Positions 10,357-21,658 of a stretch of DNA of 64,000 bases are shown here, in pieces. The number at the start of each line of letters is the position of its first letter. Within the stretch, counting starts at the first letter, position 1. Position numbers and translations under genes: made by a program. The notes under the pieces are model-generated. The model made no database searches and had not been told where the DNA came from. It saw nothing but the letters and a program-made list of their open reading frames with translations. Origin of the DNA: an uncultured Pelagibacteraceae bacterium (GTDB taxonomy: Bacteria > Pseudomonadota > Alphaproteobacteria > Pelagibacterales > Pelagibacteraceae); assembly GCA_902631265.1 (NCBI GenBank), contig CACOXX010000002.1, positions 1 to 64,000 on the forward strand, given 5' to 3'.

Positions 10357-10407
10357 AATAGTTATATTTTGGAAGAAATACTCTAGTGACCTGTGTATGG
10401 TAGCGTT

Positions 10408-10426
10408 TAGTGCTACAAGGGCACTA
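10408..10426 (-). promoter_or_regulatory. Hairpin in the rpsL leader
   Basis: On the minus strand TAGTGC-CCTTGTA-GCACTA forms a perfect 6-bp stem with a 7-nt loop. It lies about 20-35 nt inside the predicted transcript and about 50 nt before the rpsL start. No U-tract follows, so it is not a simple terminator. It could be a regulatory leader or an RNA-processing element. Leader structures ahead of rpsL are known in other proteobacteria, but I cannot match this one to a family. Confidence 0.4.
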
Positions 10427-10449
10427 CATTCCAACCAAAATTCTTGGTG

Positions 10450-10477
10450 AAAATACTATAGATTCGTGATTTGTCAA
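10450..10477 (-). promoter_or_regulatory. Predicted promoter of the rpsL (str-S10-spc) run
   Basis: The minus strand shows a consensus -35 TTGACA (10472-10477), a 16-bp spacer and a -10 TATTTT (10450-10455). It lies in the only sizeable spacer (150 bp) between rpoC and rpsL. The expected transcript start is near 10443, giving a leader of about 87 nt. This is the one clear internal promoter in the 23-kb ribosomal/RNA-polymerase supercluster. Confidence 0.65.
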
Positions 10478-10506
10478 ACTAAAACGAGAAATTCAATGAT
10501 AAATTA

Positions 10507-13500
10507 TTATTGATTTACAGGGGTTTCAGGCTGCTCAATCTTTTCTTGTTCAGCAATGAATTTTTGATCATCATCAAGGGCTTTTTTGTTCCACTTATTC
10601 TTAATCGAGCCTGTTCCGGCAGGTACCAATCTTCCCACTATCACATTCTCTTTTAATCCAACTAATGTATCAACCTTACCTCTGATAGCTGCGTCAGTGA
10701 GAACTCGTGTTGTTTCCTGAAACGAAGCCGCAGAAATAAACGAGTCAGTTTGTAATGAAGCTTTAGTTATACCCATTAAAACTCGTTCACCAATAGCAGG
10801 TTTTTTTCCATCTTTTTTGAGCTGCTCGTTCATACTATCAAATTTAAATCTATCAATAATTTCACCAGGTAATAAATCAGAGTCACCAGATGCTTTAATC
10901 TCAACCTTTTTTAACATCTGTCTTAATATGGTTTCTATGTGTTTATCGTTTATTATTACACCCTGTAATCTATAAACTTCTTGTACTTGGTTTACGAAAT
11001 ATTCTGTCAATTCTTCAATACCTAATATTCTTAAAATATCGTGTGGTAAAGGTTGTCCATCTAATAAATATTCACCTTTTTTAATTTCTTCACCTTGATT
11101 GAAATTAATATGTTTGCCTTTTGGAATTAAATAGTTTGAGCTTTCGCCACTTGATGAAACAATTGAAACTCTTTGTTTTCCACGTACTTCTTTACCAAAA
11201 ATTACTTTTCCATTATTTTCAGCAATGATAGCGCTATCTTTTGCTTTACGTGCTTCAAATAACTCAGCTACTCTAGGCAAACCTCCGGTAATATCCTTGG
11301 TTTTAGATGTCTCTTTAGGCAAACGTGCAATTACATCACCAGCATATATTTTTTGTCCGTCCTGAACTGAAAGAATAGAGTCTGGCACAAGGTAATATCT
11401 TGCTTCATTGTCATCAGCTTTTTTAACAACATTTCCTTTTTCATCTCTTAGTGTAATTCTTGGTTTCAAATCTGTATTTTTAGATTGTGCGCGCCAGTCA
11501 ATTACAGATTTAGATGAAATACCAGTTGTGTCATCGAGTGTTTCAGATAAAGAAACACCGTCTATTAAATCAACAAAATTTACTATTCCGCTTTTTTCAG
11601 CAATAACTGGTGTAGTATATGGATCCCATTCACATATTTTAGAATTTTTCTTTACTTTTTCCTCATTTTTAAAAAAAAGTTTAGATCCATAAGGAACTTT
11701 ATAAATTGCAATCTGCACACCTTTCTCATCCTCTAAACTTATTTGTGTATTCCTACCCATAACAATTAAATTTTTCTTCGAGTCTTCTAACAGATTTGTA
11801 TTGATTATCTTTAAAATACCATCACTTTTACTTACAATTTGAGAGTCTTGTTTAATTGATGCTGTTCCTCCAACGTGAAAAGTTCTCATTGTTAATTGAG
11901 TTCCTGGTTCACCTATTGACTGTGCAGAGATCATACCAATTGCCTCTCCAACATTTACTAATTTACCTCTTGAAAGGTCGCGACCATAACACATTGCGCA
12001 GACACCTTCTTTAGAACCACATGTAATAACAGAATAAACTTTTATAGATTTTACTCCTGCTGCATCAATTTTCTCACAATCTGCTTCATCAATCATATGA
12101 CCTTTTTTGATAACTATTTCACCTGAAATTGGATTTTTTACTTCAGCGGCCACTACTCTTCCCAAGGCTCTCTCTGATAAACTTACGATTATATTTCCAC
12201 CTTCAATAATTTCTGATAAAGTTATGCTTCCTCTACTTTTGCAGTCGCAGTCCTTTTTAGTTACAGTTAAATCTTGAGCAACGTCACATAATCTTCTTGT
12301 AAGATAACCTGAATTAGCAGTCTTCAAAGCCGTGTCAGCTAATCCTTTTCTGGCACCGTGAGTAGAATTAAAGTATTCAAGAGCTGTAAGACCTTCTTTA
12401 AAATTGGATGTAATTGGTGACTCAATAATTTCACCCGACGGTTTTGCAATTAAACCTCTCATACCAGCTAATTGTTTCATTTGAGCAGCAGAGCCTCTCG
12501 CGCCAGAATCTGCCATCATGAAAACGGAATTAATATCTAATCCTTTTTCAGATTTGTTAGTTGCTGATATTCCTTTCATCATTTCAGATGCAACTTTGTC
12601 AGTACATTTAGACCAGGCATCAACTACTTTATTGTATTTTTCACCTCTAGTAATTAAACCCTCAGAATACTGATTTTCATAATCTTTAATTAGTTGTTTA
12701 GTTTCATCAATTAGTTGCTCTTTATTATTAGGTATAATCAGGTCATCTTTACCAAAGGAAATACCTGCCTTAAACGCATGCTTAAAACCTAAATCTTTCA
12801 ATTTATCGCAGAAAATTACAGTGCTTTTTTGACCTGTAAATCTAAAAACAAAATCAATTATTTCTGAAACAACTTTTTTAGGTAAAACTCTATCAATTAG
12901 AGAAAATTTGATGTCTTTGTTTTTTGGTAAAAGATTTGCCAACAAAAATCTACCAGCTGTGCTAGTGTGTTTTTCAAATACTTGATTGCCTTTTTCATCA
13001 ACCGTTTCAAATCTAGATATAATTCTAGAGTGTATTTTTATTTTTCCAGACTCTAAACCTTGCTCGATTTCAGAATTATTTACAAAATAACCTTCAATTT
13101 TTTTCTCTTGATACGGTGGTAGAGACAAGTAGTAAATTCCAAGTATCATATCCTGACTAGGAACTATAATTGGCTTTCCATTTGATGGACTTAAAATATT
13201 GTTCGTAGACATCATTAAAACTCTAGCTTCTAATTGAGCTTCTAAACTTAATGGAATGTGAACTGCCATTTGGTCTCCATCAAAATCAGCATTAAAGGCA
13301 GCACAAGTTAAAGGATGCAATTCAATTGCATCTCCCTCTATCAATTTAGGCTCAAAAGCCTGAACACCTAATCTGTGAAGTGTTGGCGCTCTATTAAGTA
13401 TAACCGGATGTTCCCTTACAATAATTTCCAGGGCATCCCAAACAGCATTAGTTTCTTTTTCAACTAATTTCTTAGCTTGCTTAATTGTAGAAGCTAAACC

Positions 13501-14676
13501 AAGCTTATTTAATCTCGCGTATAAAAAAGGTTTAAATAATTCTAAAGCCATTTTTTTTGGCAAACCACACTCGTGAAGTTTTAGATCTGGACCCACCACT
13601 ATTACAGATCTACCTGAATAGTCTACTCTTTTACCTAAAAGGTTCTGTCTAAATCTACCTTGTTTACCTTTAAGCATTTCAGCTAGAGATTTTAATGGAC
13701 GTTTTCCAGTCCCGGTAATTACTCTTCCTCTTCTTCCGTTGTCGAATAGTGCATCAACAGACTCTTGTAACATTCTTTTTTCATTCCTGACGATTATGTC
13801 AGGAGCTTTTAAATCCATTAATCTTTTAAGACGATTATTTCTATTTATTACTCTTCTATATAAATCATTTAAATCCGAAGTAGCAAATCTTCCTCCGTCC
13901 AAAGGAACTAAAGGTCTTAATTCTGGAGGTATCACTGGTATTACTGTTAAAATCATCCATTCAGGTTTGTTGCCAGTCTTAATAAATGAGTCAATTAATT
14001 TTAACCTTTTTATTGATCTCTCTTCTGAAACTTTTGACTTTGTTTCATTAATATTTTTTACAAGAATTTCTCTCTCTTTTTCTAAGTCTATATTTTTTAG
14101 TATTTCTAATATAGCCTCTGCACCGATACCTGCAGTAAAAGACTCGTCACCGTACTCATTTTGATATTTTACTAATTCATCTTCCGATAATAATTGGTTC
14201 TTTTTTAAGCCTGTAAGACCAGGTTCAATAACTATAAAGTTTTCAAAATAAAGAACTCTTTCAACTTCTTTTAATTTCATGTCGATTGCCAAAGAGATTC
14301 TACTTGGTAAAGATTTTAGGAACCAAATATGTGCCACTGGTGTTGCAAGATTAATATGGCCCATTCTTTCACGTCTGACATTTGATTTTGTAACTTCAAC
14401 ACCACATTTTTCACATATAATACCTCTAAACTTCATTCTCTTATATTTTCCACACAAACATTCATAATCTTTAATTGGTCCAAAAATTCTTGCACAGAAT
14501 AGACCATCTTTTTCTGGTCTAAATGTTCTATAGTTTATCGTTTCAGGTTTTTTAATTTCACCATATGTCCATGATTTTATTTTTTCTGGGCTTGCTAATG
14601 AAATTTTAATACTATTAAAGTTCTGAGAATCTGAAATCTCAGTGTTTTTGAATAAATCTTTAAGTTCTTTTTTCAT
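10507..14676 (-). CDS. rpoC: DNA-directed RNA polymerase subunit beta'
   Basis: This 1389-residue protein has the expected length. The N-terminal zinc site is visible as CLCGKY...CEKCGVEV (Cys 73, 75, 88, 91). The catalytic Mg-binding loop [12 protein letters not shown] lies near residue 460, and a second Cys cluster follows (CDCKSRGS, later [13 protein letters not shown]). The trigger-loop region includes [14 protein letters not shown]. It follows rpoB by 2 nt and forms the core transcription enzyme with it. Confidence 0.99.
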   Translation of the reverse strand: MKKELKDLFKNTEISDSQNFNSIKISLASPEKIKSWTYGEIKKPETINYRTFRPEKDGLFCARIFGPIKDYECLCGKYKRMKFRGIICEKCGVEVTKSNVRRERMGHINLATPVAHIWFLKSLPSRISLAIDMKLKEVERVLYFENFIVIEPGLTGLKKNQLLSEDELVKYQNEYGDESFTAGIGAEAILEILKNIDLEKEREILVKNINETKSKVSEERSIKRLKLIDSFIKTGNKPEWMILTVIPVIPPELRPLVPLDGGRFATSDLNDLYRRVINRNNRLKRLMDLKAPDIIVRNEKRMLQESVDALFDNGRRGRVITGTGKRPLKSLAEMLKGKQGRFRQNLLGKRVDYSGRSVIVVGPDLKLHECGLPKKMALELFKPFLYARLNKLGLASTIKQAKKLVEKETNAVWDALEIIVREHPVILNRAPTLHRLGVQAFEPKLIEGDAIELHPLTCAAFNADFDGDQMAVHIPLSLEAQLEARVLMMSTNNILSPSNGKPIIVPSQDMILGIYYLSLPPYQEKKIEGYFVNNSEIEQGLESGKIKIHSRIISRFETVDEKGNQVFEKHTSTAGRFLLANLLPKNKDIKFSLIDRVLPKKVVSEIIDFVFRFTGQKSTVIFCDKLKDLGFKHAFKAGISFGKDDLIIPNNKEQLIDETKQLIKDYENQYSEGLITRGEKYNKVVDAWSKCTDKVASEMMKGISATNKSEKGLDINSVFMMADSGARGSAAQMKQLAGMRGLIAKPSGEIIESPITSNFKEGLTALEYFNSTHGARKGLADTALKTANSGYLTRRLCDVAQDLTVTKKDCDCKSRGSITLSEIIEGGNIIVSLSERALGRVVAAEVKNPISGEIVIKKGHMIDEADCEKIDAAGVKSIKVYSVITCGSKEGVCAMCYGRDLSRGKLVNVGEAIGMISAQSIGEPGTQLTMRTFHVGGTASIKQDSQIVSKSDGILKIINTNLLEDSKKNLIVMGRNTQISLEDEKGVQIAIYKVPYGSKLFFKNEEKVKKNSKICEWDPYTTPVIAEKSGIVNFVDLIDGVSLSETLDDTTGISSKSVIDWRAQSKNTDLKPRITLRDEKGNVVKKADDNEARYYLVPDSILSVQDGQKIYAGDVIARLPKETSKTKDITGGLPRVAELFEARKAKDSAIIAENNGKVIFGKEVRGKQRVSIVSSSGESSNYLIPKGKHINFNQGEEIKKGEYLLDGQPLPHDILRILGIEELTEYFVNQVQEVYRLQGVIINDKHIETILRQMLKKVEIKASGDSDLLPGEIIDRFKFDSMNEQLKKDGKKPAIGERVLMGITKASLQTDSFISAASFQETTRVLTDAAIRGKVDTLVGLKENVIVGRLVPAGTGSIKNKWNKKALDDDQKFIAEQEKIEQPETPVNQ

Positions 14677-14678
14677 AA

Positions 14679-17600
14679 TTAGTTAAGCTCAACATTTAAT
14701 GCTAAAGATTTTATTTCTTTAACTAAGACGTTGAATGATTCAGGAATTCCTGACTCAAAATTTTCCTCCCCTTTGACAATAGTTTCATATACTTTTACTC
14801 TACCAGCAACATCATCAGATTTTACTGTAAGAATTTCTTGAAGAGTGTAAGAAGCTCCATAAGCTTCTAAAGCCCAAACTTCCATTTCACCAAATCTTTG
14901 GCCGCCTAATTGAGCCTTTCCTCCAAGCGGTTGTTGAGTTACCAAACTGTATGGACCAGTGGATCTAGCGTGAATTTTGTCCTCTACAAGGTGATGTAAT
15001 TTTAACATATATATTGTACCAACTGTTACGTCCCTATCAAATTTTTCCCCAGTCCTTCCATCCCATAAAGGAGTTTGACCAGTCTTAGGCAATTTAGCTA
15101 AATCAAGCATCTCTGTAACGTCTTTTTCTTTAGCTCCGTCGAAAACTGGTGTAGAAATTGGAACTCCACTCATTAAATTTTCACACAAATCAGAGAATTC
15201 ATTTTTAGTTAATTTTTCAATTGAATTTTCCAAGATTTCTTTTCCATAAACAGATTTAAGAAAATCTTTTATTTTTTGAGACATTTCTAATTTCTTTTGA
15301 TTTTCATTAATTAAATTTTTTAATTTATCCCCTAGTTCTGTACAAGCCCATCCTAAATGTGTTTCTAAAATTTGACCAACATTCATCCTACTTGGTACAC
15401 CTAGAGGGTTTAAAACAATATCAACAGGTTTCCCATTCTCTCTATAAGGCATATCTTCTAAAGGAACAATTTTACTTACTACTCCTTTATTACCATGTCT
15501 TCCTGACATTTTATCTCCGGGTCTTAACCTTCTCTTTATTGCAACGAAAACTTTTACCATTTTCATTACACTTGGTAAAAGATCATCACCTTGTCTTATC
15601 TTAAGAACTTTATCTTCAAACCTATCCTTGATATCTTGACTTGCATTTTGATATTGTTCTTTCAATTTTTCTAATATTTCATTTTTGCTTGCATCTTTAA
15701 CGTTCATTTTAAAGATTTCTGATATTGGAACTTCATTTATATTATTTTGGTCTAATGTATCACCCTGATTTAAATTCTTAATTTTTTTGGAAATTTGTGT
15801 CCCTGATAAAATTTGAGCCGCTCTTTGTTTAATGCTTCTCTCAAGAATTTCCTCCTCAACCAACTTATCTTGTTGAACTAAATCTATTTCAGCTCTTTCA
15901 ATTGTTATTGATCTCTCATCTTTTTCTATTCCATGTCTGTTAAAAACTCTAACATCAACTACAATACCACCACTTCCACTTGGCATTTTTAATGATGTAT
16001 CTGTAACATCAATTGCTTTTTCACCAAAAATGGATCTTAATAATTTTTCTTCAGGTCCAGAGGCCGTATCACCTTTGGGTGTTACTTTACCGACTAATAT
16101 ATCCCCAGGCTTTACTTCTGCGCCAATATAAACAATTCCTGATTCATCTAAATTTTTTAAAGCCTCTTCATTAACATTTGGTATATCTCTTGTTATATCC
16201 TCTTCACCAAGCTTTGTATCCCTGGCCATGACCTCATATTCTTCAATGTGTACTGAGGTAAATACATCGTCTGTTACACATCTTTCTGAAATTAATATAG
16301 AGTCTTCAAAATTATATCCTTGCCATGGCATAAATGCTACAGTCACATTTTTTCCCAGTGCTAGCTCACCAATTTTTGTTGAGGGTCCATCAGCAATAAT
16401 ATCCCCAAGTTTCACTTTATCACCAACTCTAACTAAAGGTTTTTGATTAATACAAGTGTTCTGATTAGATCTTTTAAATTTTTGTAAGTTATAAATATCA
16501 ACTCCTGATTTGGAAAAATCGGTTTCACTTGTAGCTTTTATAACAATCCTTTTTCCATCAATTTTGTCAACTACTCCATCCCTTTTAGCAACAATTGTAA
16601 CACCTGAGTCTAATGCAACATCACTTTCTATACCTGTACCAACTAAAGGTGACTCTGGTTTTAAAAGAGGCACTGCTTGCCTCATCATATTAGATCCCAT
16701 AAGAGCTCTATTAGCATCATCGTTTTCTAAGAATGGTATTAGAGAAGCCGCTACGGATACAAGTTGTTTAGGTGAAACGTCAATATAATCAATGTTTTCA
16801 GGTTTAGATAAAATAAAATTCAAATTTTGCCTACTTGAAATTAAATCCTCAGTAAACTTTCCATTTTTATCAACCTTTGAATTGGCTTGAGCAATAGTAA
16901 ATTTTGTTTCCTCCATTGCTGACAAATATTCAATTTTTTCCTGCACAACTCCATTTACTACTTTTCTGTACGGTGACTCTATAAATCCATACTTATTTAT
17001 TTTTGAATAAGTTGATAAACTATTTATCAATCCAATATTTGGCCCCTCAGGTGTTTCTATTGGACAAATTCTTCCGTAATGGGTCGGGTGAACGTCTCTT
17101 ACTTCAAATCCAGCCCTTTCTCTAGTTAAGCCCCCAGGGCCTAATGCTGAAACTCTTCTCTTATGAGTAATTTCGGATAAAGGATTTGTTTGATCCATAA
17201 ATTGAGATAATTGCGAAGTTGCAAAAAAATCTTTAAGAGAAATTGTTAATGGTTTAGCGTTAATTAAATCTTGTGGCATTGCTGACTCTATATCAAGAGT
17301 GGTCATTTTTTCTTTAATTGCTCTTTCCATTCTGTAAACACCTATTCGCGCTTGATTTTCAACTAACTCTCCAACGGATCTGACTCTTCTATTGCCTAAA
17401 TGATCAATATCATCTACTTCATCCTTACCATCTCTTAAGTCAAGCATCTTTTGAATAATTGCCATCACATCGTCTGTTCTTAAAATCGTAATTTTATCTG
17501 AACAGTCTAAACTTAATCTAGAGTTTAATTTTACTCTACCAACATCAGAAAGATCATACCTATCTGAACTAAAAAAAAGGTTATTAAATATTTGTGTTGC

Positions 17601-18761
17601 AATTTCGATTGTCGGAGGCTCTCCAGGTCTTAAAACTTTATAAATTTCGTTGATCGCATCATTTTTCGAATTGTTTTTATCATTAAACAATGTTTGTAAA
17701 AGGTATGGACCTTTATTAATTGTATTCGTATATGCTAATTCTAAAGAAAAAATTTTTGACTCTATAAATTTTTCTATTATTGTCTCATTTAGTTCCGTAC
17801 CTATTTTAAATTCCTCTTCACCAATCTTAACGTCTTTTATTAAATATTTACCTAACAAATATTGGTTAGAGACAAAAATTTCTTTTAAACCTTCAGAGGC
17901 AAGTTTTTTTGCTTTTAAAAAATTTATCTTTTCACCTTTTTTAATTATAGTTTTTTTATTTTTTGCATCTATTATTTCTTCTGTAAAGTTTTTAGATTTA
18001 TAGTTTTCAGGATTAAATTTTGTTTTCCATTTTTTCTCTTTTTCATCGTAAGAATAAATTTCTTTCTCGTAAAATTCTTTAACTATGTCAGCTTTGTTAA
18101 ATCCTAATGCTAGTAACAAAGTTGAAACAAGAATTTTTTTCTTACGATCAACTCTAAAATATAACAAATCCTTTACATCAAATTCAAAGTCAAGCCATGA
18201 ACCTCTATTAGGTATCACTCTACAATTAAATAACAGTTTTCCACTAGCATGAGATTTACCTTTGTCATGATCAAAAAATACACCGGGACTTCTATGCATT
18301 TGATTAACTACAACACGCTGCACACCATTTGTTACAAAGGTACCACTGTTCGTCATCATCGGAACTTCACCCATATAAACTTCTTGTTCTTTTGCTGACA
18401 AAATATCTTTAGTATTGTTTTCTTGATTTATTTCATAAACAACTAGACGTAAGTTACATTTTAGCGCCGAGGAATAAGTAAGACCTCTCTGTATACATTC
18501 TTCAACGTCAAATTTTGGTTTATCTAATCTATAGCTTATATATTCTAAAGTTGCTTTATCGTTTAAATCCTCTATTGGAAAAATACTTTTAAATACACGA
18601 TCAAAACCCTTTATAAATTGAGGTGCAACATCCTCTTTAAATTCTGTAAGCTCTTTGTAGGAATTTTTTTGAACTTCAATTAGGTTAGGTATTGATAGGC
18701 TTTCTTTTAATTTTCCAAAGTTTTTTCTAATATTTTTTTTTTTAGTAAAAGATAATTGCAT
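14679..18761 (-). CDS. rpoB: DNA-directed RNA polymerase subunit beta
   Basis: The 1360-residue protein is close to the E. coli length (1342). The rifampicin-binding region [20 protein letters not shown] followed by RVSALGPGG has the sensitive-type residues. The catalytic-core motifs [17 protein letters not shown] and [25 protein letters not shown] are intact. It lies downstream of rplL after a 51-nt spacer that can fold into a hairpin, and directly upstream of rpoC. Confidence 0.99.
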   Translation of the reverse strand: MQLSFTKKKNIRKNFGKLKESLSIPNLIEVQKNSYKELTEFKEDVAPQFIKGFDRVFKSIFPIEDLNDKATLEYISYRLDKPKFDVEECIQRGLTYSSALKCNLRLVVYEINQENNTKDILSAKEQEVYMGEVPMMTNSGTFVTNGVQRVVVNQMHRSPGVFFDHDKGKSHASGKLLFNCRVIPNRGSWLDFEFDVKDLLYFRVDRKKKILVSTLLLALGFNKADIVKEFYEKEIYSYDEKEKKWKTKFNPENYKSKNFTEEIIDAKNKKTIIKKGEKINFLKAKKLASEGLKEIFVSNQYLLGKYLIKDVKIGEEEFKIGTELNETIIEKFIESKIFSLELAYTNTINKGPYLLQTLFNDKNNSKNDAINEIYKVLRPGEPPTIEIATQIFNNLFFSSDRYDLSDVGRVKLNSRLSLDCSDKITILRTDDVMAIIQKMLDLRDGKDEVDDIDHLGNRRVRSVGELVENQARIGVYRMERAIKEKMTTLDIESAMPQDLINAKPLTISLKDFFATSQLSQFMDQTNPLSEITHKRRVSALGPGGLTRERAGFEVRDVHPTHYGRICPIETPEGPNIGLINSLSTYSKINKYGFIESPYRKVVNGVVQEKIEYLSAMEETKFTIAQANSKVDKNGKFTEDLISSRQNLNFILSKPENIDYIDVSPKQLVSVAASLIPFLENDDANRALMGSNMMRQAVPLLKPESPLVGTGIESDVALDSGVTIVAKRDGVVDKIDGKRIVIKATSETDFSKSGVDIYNLQKFKRSNQNTCINQKPLVRVGDKVKLGDIIADGPSTKIGELALGKNVTVAFMPWQGYNFEDSILISERCVTDDVFTSVHIEEYEVMARDTKLGEEDITRDIPNVNEEALKNLDESGIVYIGAEVKPGDILVGKVTPKGDTASGPEEKLLRSIFGEKAIDVTDTSLKMPSGSGGIVVDVRVFNRHGIEKDERSITIERAEIDLVQQDKLVEEEILERSIKQRAAQILSGTQISKKIKNLNQGDTLDQNNINEVPISEIFKMNVKDASKNEILEKLKEQYQNASQDIKDRFEDKVLKIRQGDDLLPSVMKMVKVFVAIKRRLRPGDKMSGRHGNKGVVSKIVPLEDMPYRENGKPVDIVLNPLGVPSRMNVGQILETHLGWACTELGDKLKNLINENQKKLEMSQKIKDFLKSVYGKEILENSIEKLTKNEFSDLCENLMSGVPISTPVFDGAKEKDVTEMLDLAKLPKTGQTPLWDGRTGEKFDRDVTVGTIYMLKLHHLVEDKIHARSTGPYSLVTQQPLGGKAQLGGQRFGEMEVWALEAYGASYTLQEILTVKSDDVAGRVKVYETIVKGEENFESGIPESFNVLVKEIKSLALNVELN

Positions 18762-18770
18762 TTATTCCAA

Positions 18771-18792
18771 CTGCTTTAAAAAATTAAAACAG
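18771..18792 (-). promoter_or_regulatory. Hairpin in the rplL-rpoB spacer
   Basis: The minus strand reads CTGTTTTAA-TTTT-TTAAAGCAG, a 9-bp stem with one G:U pair and a 4-nt loop, centred in the 51-nt spacer between rplL and rpoB. In E. coli the same junction holds a partial terminator and an RNase III site that lower rpoBC output relative to L12. A similar role here is an inference from position. The stem is AT-rich and weak. Confidence 0.4.
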
Positions 18793-18812
18793 CCTATAAT
18801 TTTTTTAATTCT

Positions 18813-19187
18813 TTATTTAAGCTCTACTTTAGCGCCAGCTGCCTCAAGTTTTTTCTTCATCTCCTCGGCATCTTTCTTGCTTACACCAGATTTAATTTCT
18901 TTTGGTGCACCCTCAACTAAGTCTTTAGCTTCTTTCAAACCAAGTGCTGTAACTGCTCTAACTTCTTTAATAACGTTAATTTTTTTATCCCCTGCTGAAG
19001 CTAGTACAACTGTAAATTCATTTTTCTCTTCTGCAGGTGCTCCTCCAGCTGCAGCTCCTGCTGCTGGTGCTGCTACTGCTGCTGCAGCTGTCACACCCCA
19101 TTTTTCCTCAAGTTGCTTTGATAGTTCTGCTGCTTCTACAACAGTTAATTTTGATAGTTCGTCTATGATTTTATTTAAGTCCGCCAT
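18813..19187 (-). CDS. rplL: 50S ribosomal protein L7/L12
   Basis: The 124-residue protein has the N-terminal dimerisation domain, an Ala/Gly-rich hinge ([16 protein letters not shown], about residues 34-50) and the C-terminal factor-binding domain with [27 protein letters not shown]7/L12 forms the stalk that recruits translational GTPases. It follows rplJ by 17 nt. Confidence 0.98.
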   Translation of the reverse strand: MADLNKIIDELSKLTVVEAAELSKQLEEKWGVTAAAAVAAPAAGAAAGGAPAEEKNEFTVVLASAGDKKINVIKEVRAVTALGLKEAKDLVEGAPKEIKSGVSKKDAEEMKKKLEAAGAKVELK

Positions 19188-19204
19188 AACAAATATGTCC
19201 TAAG

Positions 19205-19714
19205 TTATTTTTTTGATTTTTCGAGCGCTAAAATAGCGATTTTTGAGCCAGGTGCAAGCAAAATACTTGCGATTTTTTGTGCAGGAGAGCTCAAAATACC
19301 AACGATTTTTGCTCTTGCCTCATCTAAAGACGGCAAAGTTGCAATATTTTTAATACCCGCAACATCTAATAAGTCTTTACCCATTATACCGCCAAGAATT
19401 TTCAGATTTTGATTCTCTTTTGAAAAATTAGTTAAAATTTTTGCTGAAGTTATTGCGTCATCTGACATTGCAACAGCTGTTGGACCTGAGAATAAGTTTG
19501 ATAAATCTTTTCTACTCGTCTTTTCAAGTGCTAATTTTGTAATTCTATTTTTTGTGATTTTAAATTGTATTCCATGTTCACGCATTTTTTTTCTTAATTC
19601 ATCAAGTTGTTTTACTGTTAAACCTTGATAATGAGCTACAATAACAGCTTCTGCTTTATCTAGCTGTGAAGACATTTCGCTAATGTAAACCTGTTTTTTT
19701 TCTTTACTCATCAT
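19205..19714 (-). CDS. rplJ: 50S ribosomal protein L10
   Basis: This 169-residue protein has the L10 profile: an N-terminal rRNA-binding domain (VIVAHYQGLTVKQLDELRKKMRE) and a C-terminal helix for L12 dimers. Two adjacent Met codons open the ORF, and the second may be the true start. Only 2 nt separate it from rplA, so the autoregulated L10 leader with its own promoter, as in E. coli, is absent. Confidence 0.97.
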   Translation of the reverse strand: MMSKEKKQVYISEMSSQLDKAEAVIVAHYQGLTVKQLDELRKKMREHGIQFKITKNRITKLALEKTSRKDLSNLFSGPTAVAMSDDAITSAKILTNFSKENQNLKILGGIMGKDLLDVAGIKNIATLPSLDEARAKIVGILSSPAQKIASILLAPGSKIAILALEKSKK

Positions 19715-19716
19715 GA

Positions 19717-20406
19717 TTAAAAACTCTTTTCTAATTTTATCTTATATGAAACACCCATTGTAGAGGTAATGTAAGTAGATTTGATTAAATCTCCTTTTAT
19801 TGTAAGATTTGATTTTTCTTTCTCAAGTGAACTAATGACTGCGTTGAAATTTTTGATTAGTTTTTCGTCAGAAAAAGATTTTTTTCCTATACTTAGACCA
19901 ATGTTCCCGTCTTTGTCATTTTTTAATTCGACTTGACCAGCTTTTGCATTCTTTACTGCTTCACCAATTTTTTCCGTGACTGTTCCTAACTTAGGATTAG
20001 GCATTAACCCTTTAGGTCCTAAAACTTTACCTAACTTTGATAGTTTAATCATCATAGATGATGAGCAAATTAATTTTTCAAAATTCATTTCTCCATTTTT
20101 TATTTTTTCAATTAATTCATCACCACCAACAAGATCTGCACCAGAGTCCTTTGCTTCTTTTAATTTTCCTTCCTCGCATACAACAGCAACTTTTACTTTT
20201 TTGCCTGTTCCGCTTGGAAGATTAACCATAGATCTTAAATTAATTTCATTTTTTTTTTGTTTGTTGTTAATTAAAATATTTATATCTAGAGACTCATCAA
20301 ACTTTGTAGTGCAATTTTCCTTAACTTTAGATAACAAATTATTTATAGGCTCGGCCTTTAAAGTATTTGTATTTTTTGGGAGCTTTTTAAATCTTTTTGA
20401 ACTCAT
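19717..20406 (-). CDS. rplA: 50S ribosomal protein L1
   Basis: The 229-residue protein contains the L1 signature GKVLGPKGLMPNPKLGTVTEKI. L1 forms the mobile stalk at the E site and in many bacteria represses its own operon by binding the rplK leader. Its start overlaps the rplK stop by one base. Confidence 0.97.
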   Translation of the reverse strand: MSSKRFKKLPKNTNTLKAEPINNLLSKVKENCTTKFDESLDINILINNKQKKNEINLRSMVNLPSGTGKKVKVAVVCEEGKLKEAKDSGADLVGGDELIEKIKNGEMNFEKLICSSSMMIKLSKLGKVLGPKGLMPNPKLGTVTEKIGEAVKNAKAGQVELKNDKDGNIGLSIGKKSFSDEKLIKNFNAVISSLEKEKSNLTIKGDLIKSTYITSTMGVSYKIKLEKSF

Positions 20407-20834
20407 TAATCTTTTACCTCAATGCCCATTGATCTTGCAGAGCCAGCTATTATTTTTACAGCTTCTTCTAAATCATGAGCATTTAGATCAACCATCTTCT
20501 TTTTTGCTATTTCTTCTGCTTGTTTTTTTGTAATTGATGCAACGATATTTCTTCCAGGTTCTTGTGAACCACTTTTTAATTTTGCTGCTTCTTTAATAAA
20601 GTGAGATGCTGGAGGTGATTTTATTATAAAATCAAATTTTTTGTCTTTATAAACAGTTATTACAACAGGGACTGGTTTGCCCATAAAGTTTTTTGTTTTT
20701 TCATTAAATGCTTTACAAAATTCCATAATATTTATACCTCTTTGACCTAAAGCAGGTCCAACTGGTGGTGCAGGATTAGCTTGACCTCCATTTATTTGTA
20801 ATTTTACATATCCGCTTATTTCTTTTTTAGCCAT
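20406..20834 (-). CDS. rplK: 50S ribosomal protein L11
   Basis: The 142-residue protein has the L11 proline-rich start [30 protein letters not shown] and the C-terminal rRNA-binding domain. L11 lies at the GTPase-associated centre and is needed for RelA activation in other bacteria. It overlaps nusG by one base, so there is no separate rplK leader. Confidence 0.97.
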   Translation of the reverse strand: MAKKEISGYVKLQINGGQANPAPPVGPALGQRGINIMEFCKAFNEKTKNFMGKPVPVVITVYKDKKFDFIIKSPPASHFIKEAAKLKSGSQEPGRNIVASITKKQAEEIAKKKMVDLNAHDLEEAVKIIAGSARSMGIEVKD

Positions 20835-21364
20835 TAGCTTACTTTCTCAATTTGATTAAATTCTAAATCTACAGGTGTTGGTCTTCCAAAAATAGATACT
20901 GAAACTTTTACTCTTGATTTTTCTTCATCTATATCCTCAATCATACCAGAAAAAGATGCAAAAGGACCATCTACTACTTGAACTTTTTCCCCTACAGAAT
21001 AATCTATTGTTGATTTCGATTGTGCGACACCATCTTTTATTTGACCTAAAATTTTTTCTATTTCCTTATCAGATACTGGAACAGGAATGCCCTTGCTCCC
21101 TAAAAAACCACTAACCTTTTTTATTCCTTTTATCATATGATAAATATTATTGTCCATTTCGCTCTTAATTAGCACATATCCAGGAAAATACTTCTTTTTT
21201 CTTTGAACTCTTTTACCACGTTTAACCTCAGTAACATCATGCGTTGGAACTACAATTTCCTCGAATTTGTCGGATATTTTAGCTTTATCAGCCTCCTCTT
21301 TAATTAATTGAGCTACTTTATTTTCGAAGCTTGAATGCGATTGAACTATGTACCAATTTTTCAT
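20834..21364 (-). CDS. nusG: Transcription termination/antitermination protein NusG
   Basis: The 176-residue protein has the NusG N-terminal domain starting [19 protein letters not shown] and a C-terminal KOW domain ([23 protein letters not shown]). NusG binds RNA polymerase and couples it to Rho or S10. Its start overlaps secE by one base, in the classic secE-nusG-rplK order. Confidence 0.98.
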   Translation of the reverse strand: MKNWYIVQSHSSFENKVAQLIKEEADKAKISDKFEEIVVPTHDVTEVKRGKRVQRKKKYFPGYVLIKSEMDNNIYHMIKGIKKVSGFLGSKGIPVPVSDKEIEKILGQIKDGVAQSKSTIDYSVGEKVQVVDGPFASFSGMIEDIDEEKSRVKVSVSIFGRPTPVDLEFNQIEKVS

Positions 21365-21555
21365 TAAATTCCTATGTTAAGAATAATATCTAAAAAAAAT
21401 TTATAAAATTGATCAATTAGTAAAAAAAACAATGATGCTATTATAGCCATTATTGCTACCATAATAGTTCCTTGAATAGTTTCTTTGCCAGTTGGCCAAG
21501 TAACTTTGAAGGCTTCTTGTTTCACTTCTTGAAAAAATTTTAATGGGTTTTTCAT
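21364..21555 (-). CDS. secE: Preprotein translocase subunit SecE
   Basis: This 63-residue protein is the short single-span form of SecE. It has the conserved amphipathic segment (FFQEVKQEAFKVTWPTGKET) followed by one hydrophobic helix (about residues 30-57). SecE clamps the SecY channel in the inner membrane. A GGAG Shine-Dalgarno lies in the 19-nt gap after tRNA-Trp. Confidence 0.96.
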   Translation of the reverse strand: MKNPLKFFQEVKQEAFKVTWPTGKETIQGTIMVAIMAIIASLFFLLIDQFYKFFLDIILNIGI

Positions 21556-21574
21556 TTTTTATTCTCCATTATTT

Positions 21575-21650
21575 TGGCAGGAGCGGAGGGAATCGAACCC
21601 CCAACCTCCGGTTTTGGAGACCGGCGCTCTACCAATTGAGCTACACTCCT
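21575..21650 (-). tRNA. tRNA-Trp (anticodon CCA)
   Basis: The minus strand folds as a 76-nt cloverleaf: acceptor AGGAGTG/CGCTCCT, D arm GCTC...GAGC, anticodon arm CCGGT-CTCCAAA-ACCGG, T arm GGGGGTTCGATTCCCTC, with CCA encoded. It lies between the tuf stop (8 nt away) and secE (19 nt away), so processing must cut it out of the tuf-secE transcript. Confidence 0.97.
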
Positions 21651-21658
21651 AAGGGAGT

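Noticed and set aside
10357-10434. N-terminal extension of S12 in the ORF track ([16 protein letters not shown])
   Set aside because: S12 starts at MPTINQ in all bacteria; the extra codons cover the leader and its hairpin.
10434-10448. ACCAA-AATTC-TTGGT inverted repeat near the rpsL promoter
   Set aside because: It overlaps the expected transcription start, so it is unlikely to fold in the RNA; it could still be an operator, but 5-bp arms are weak evidence.
11408-11692. Antisense ORFs inside rpoC, rpoB, prpD, glmS and other large genes
   Set aside because: All lack domains and Shine-Dalgarno sites and lie wholly inside conserved coding sequence; AT-rich reading frames on the other strand readily stay open.
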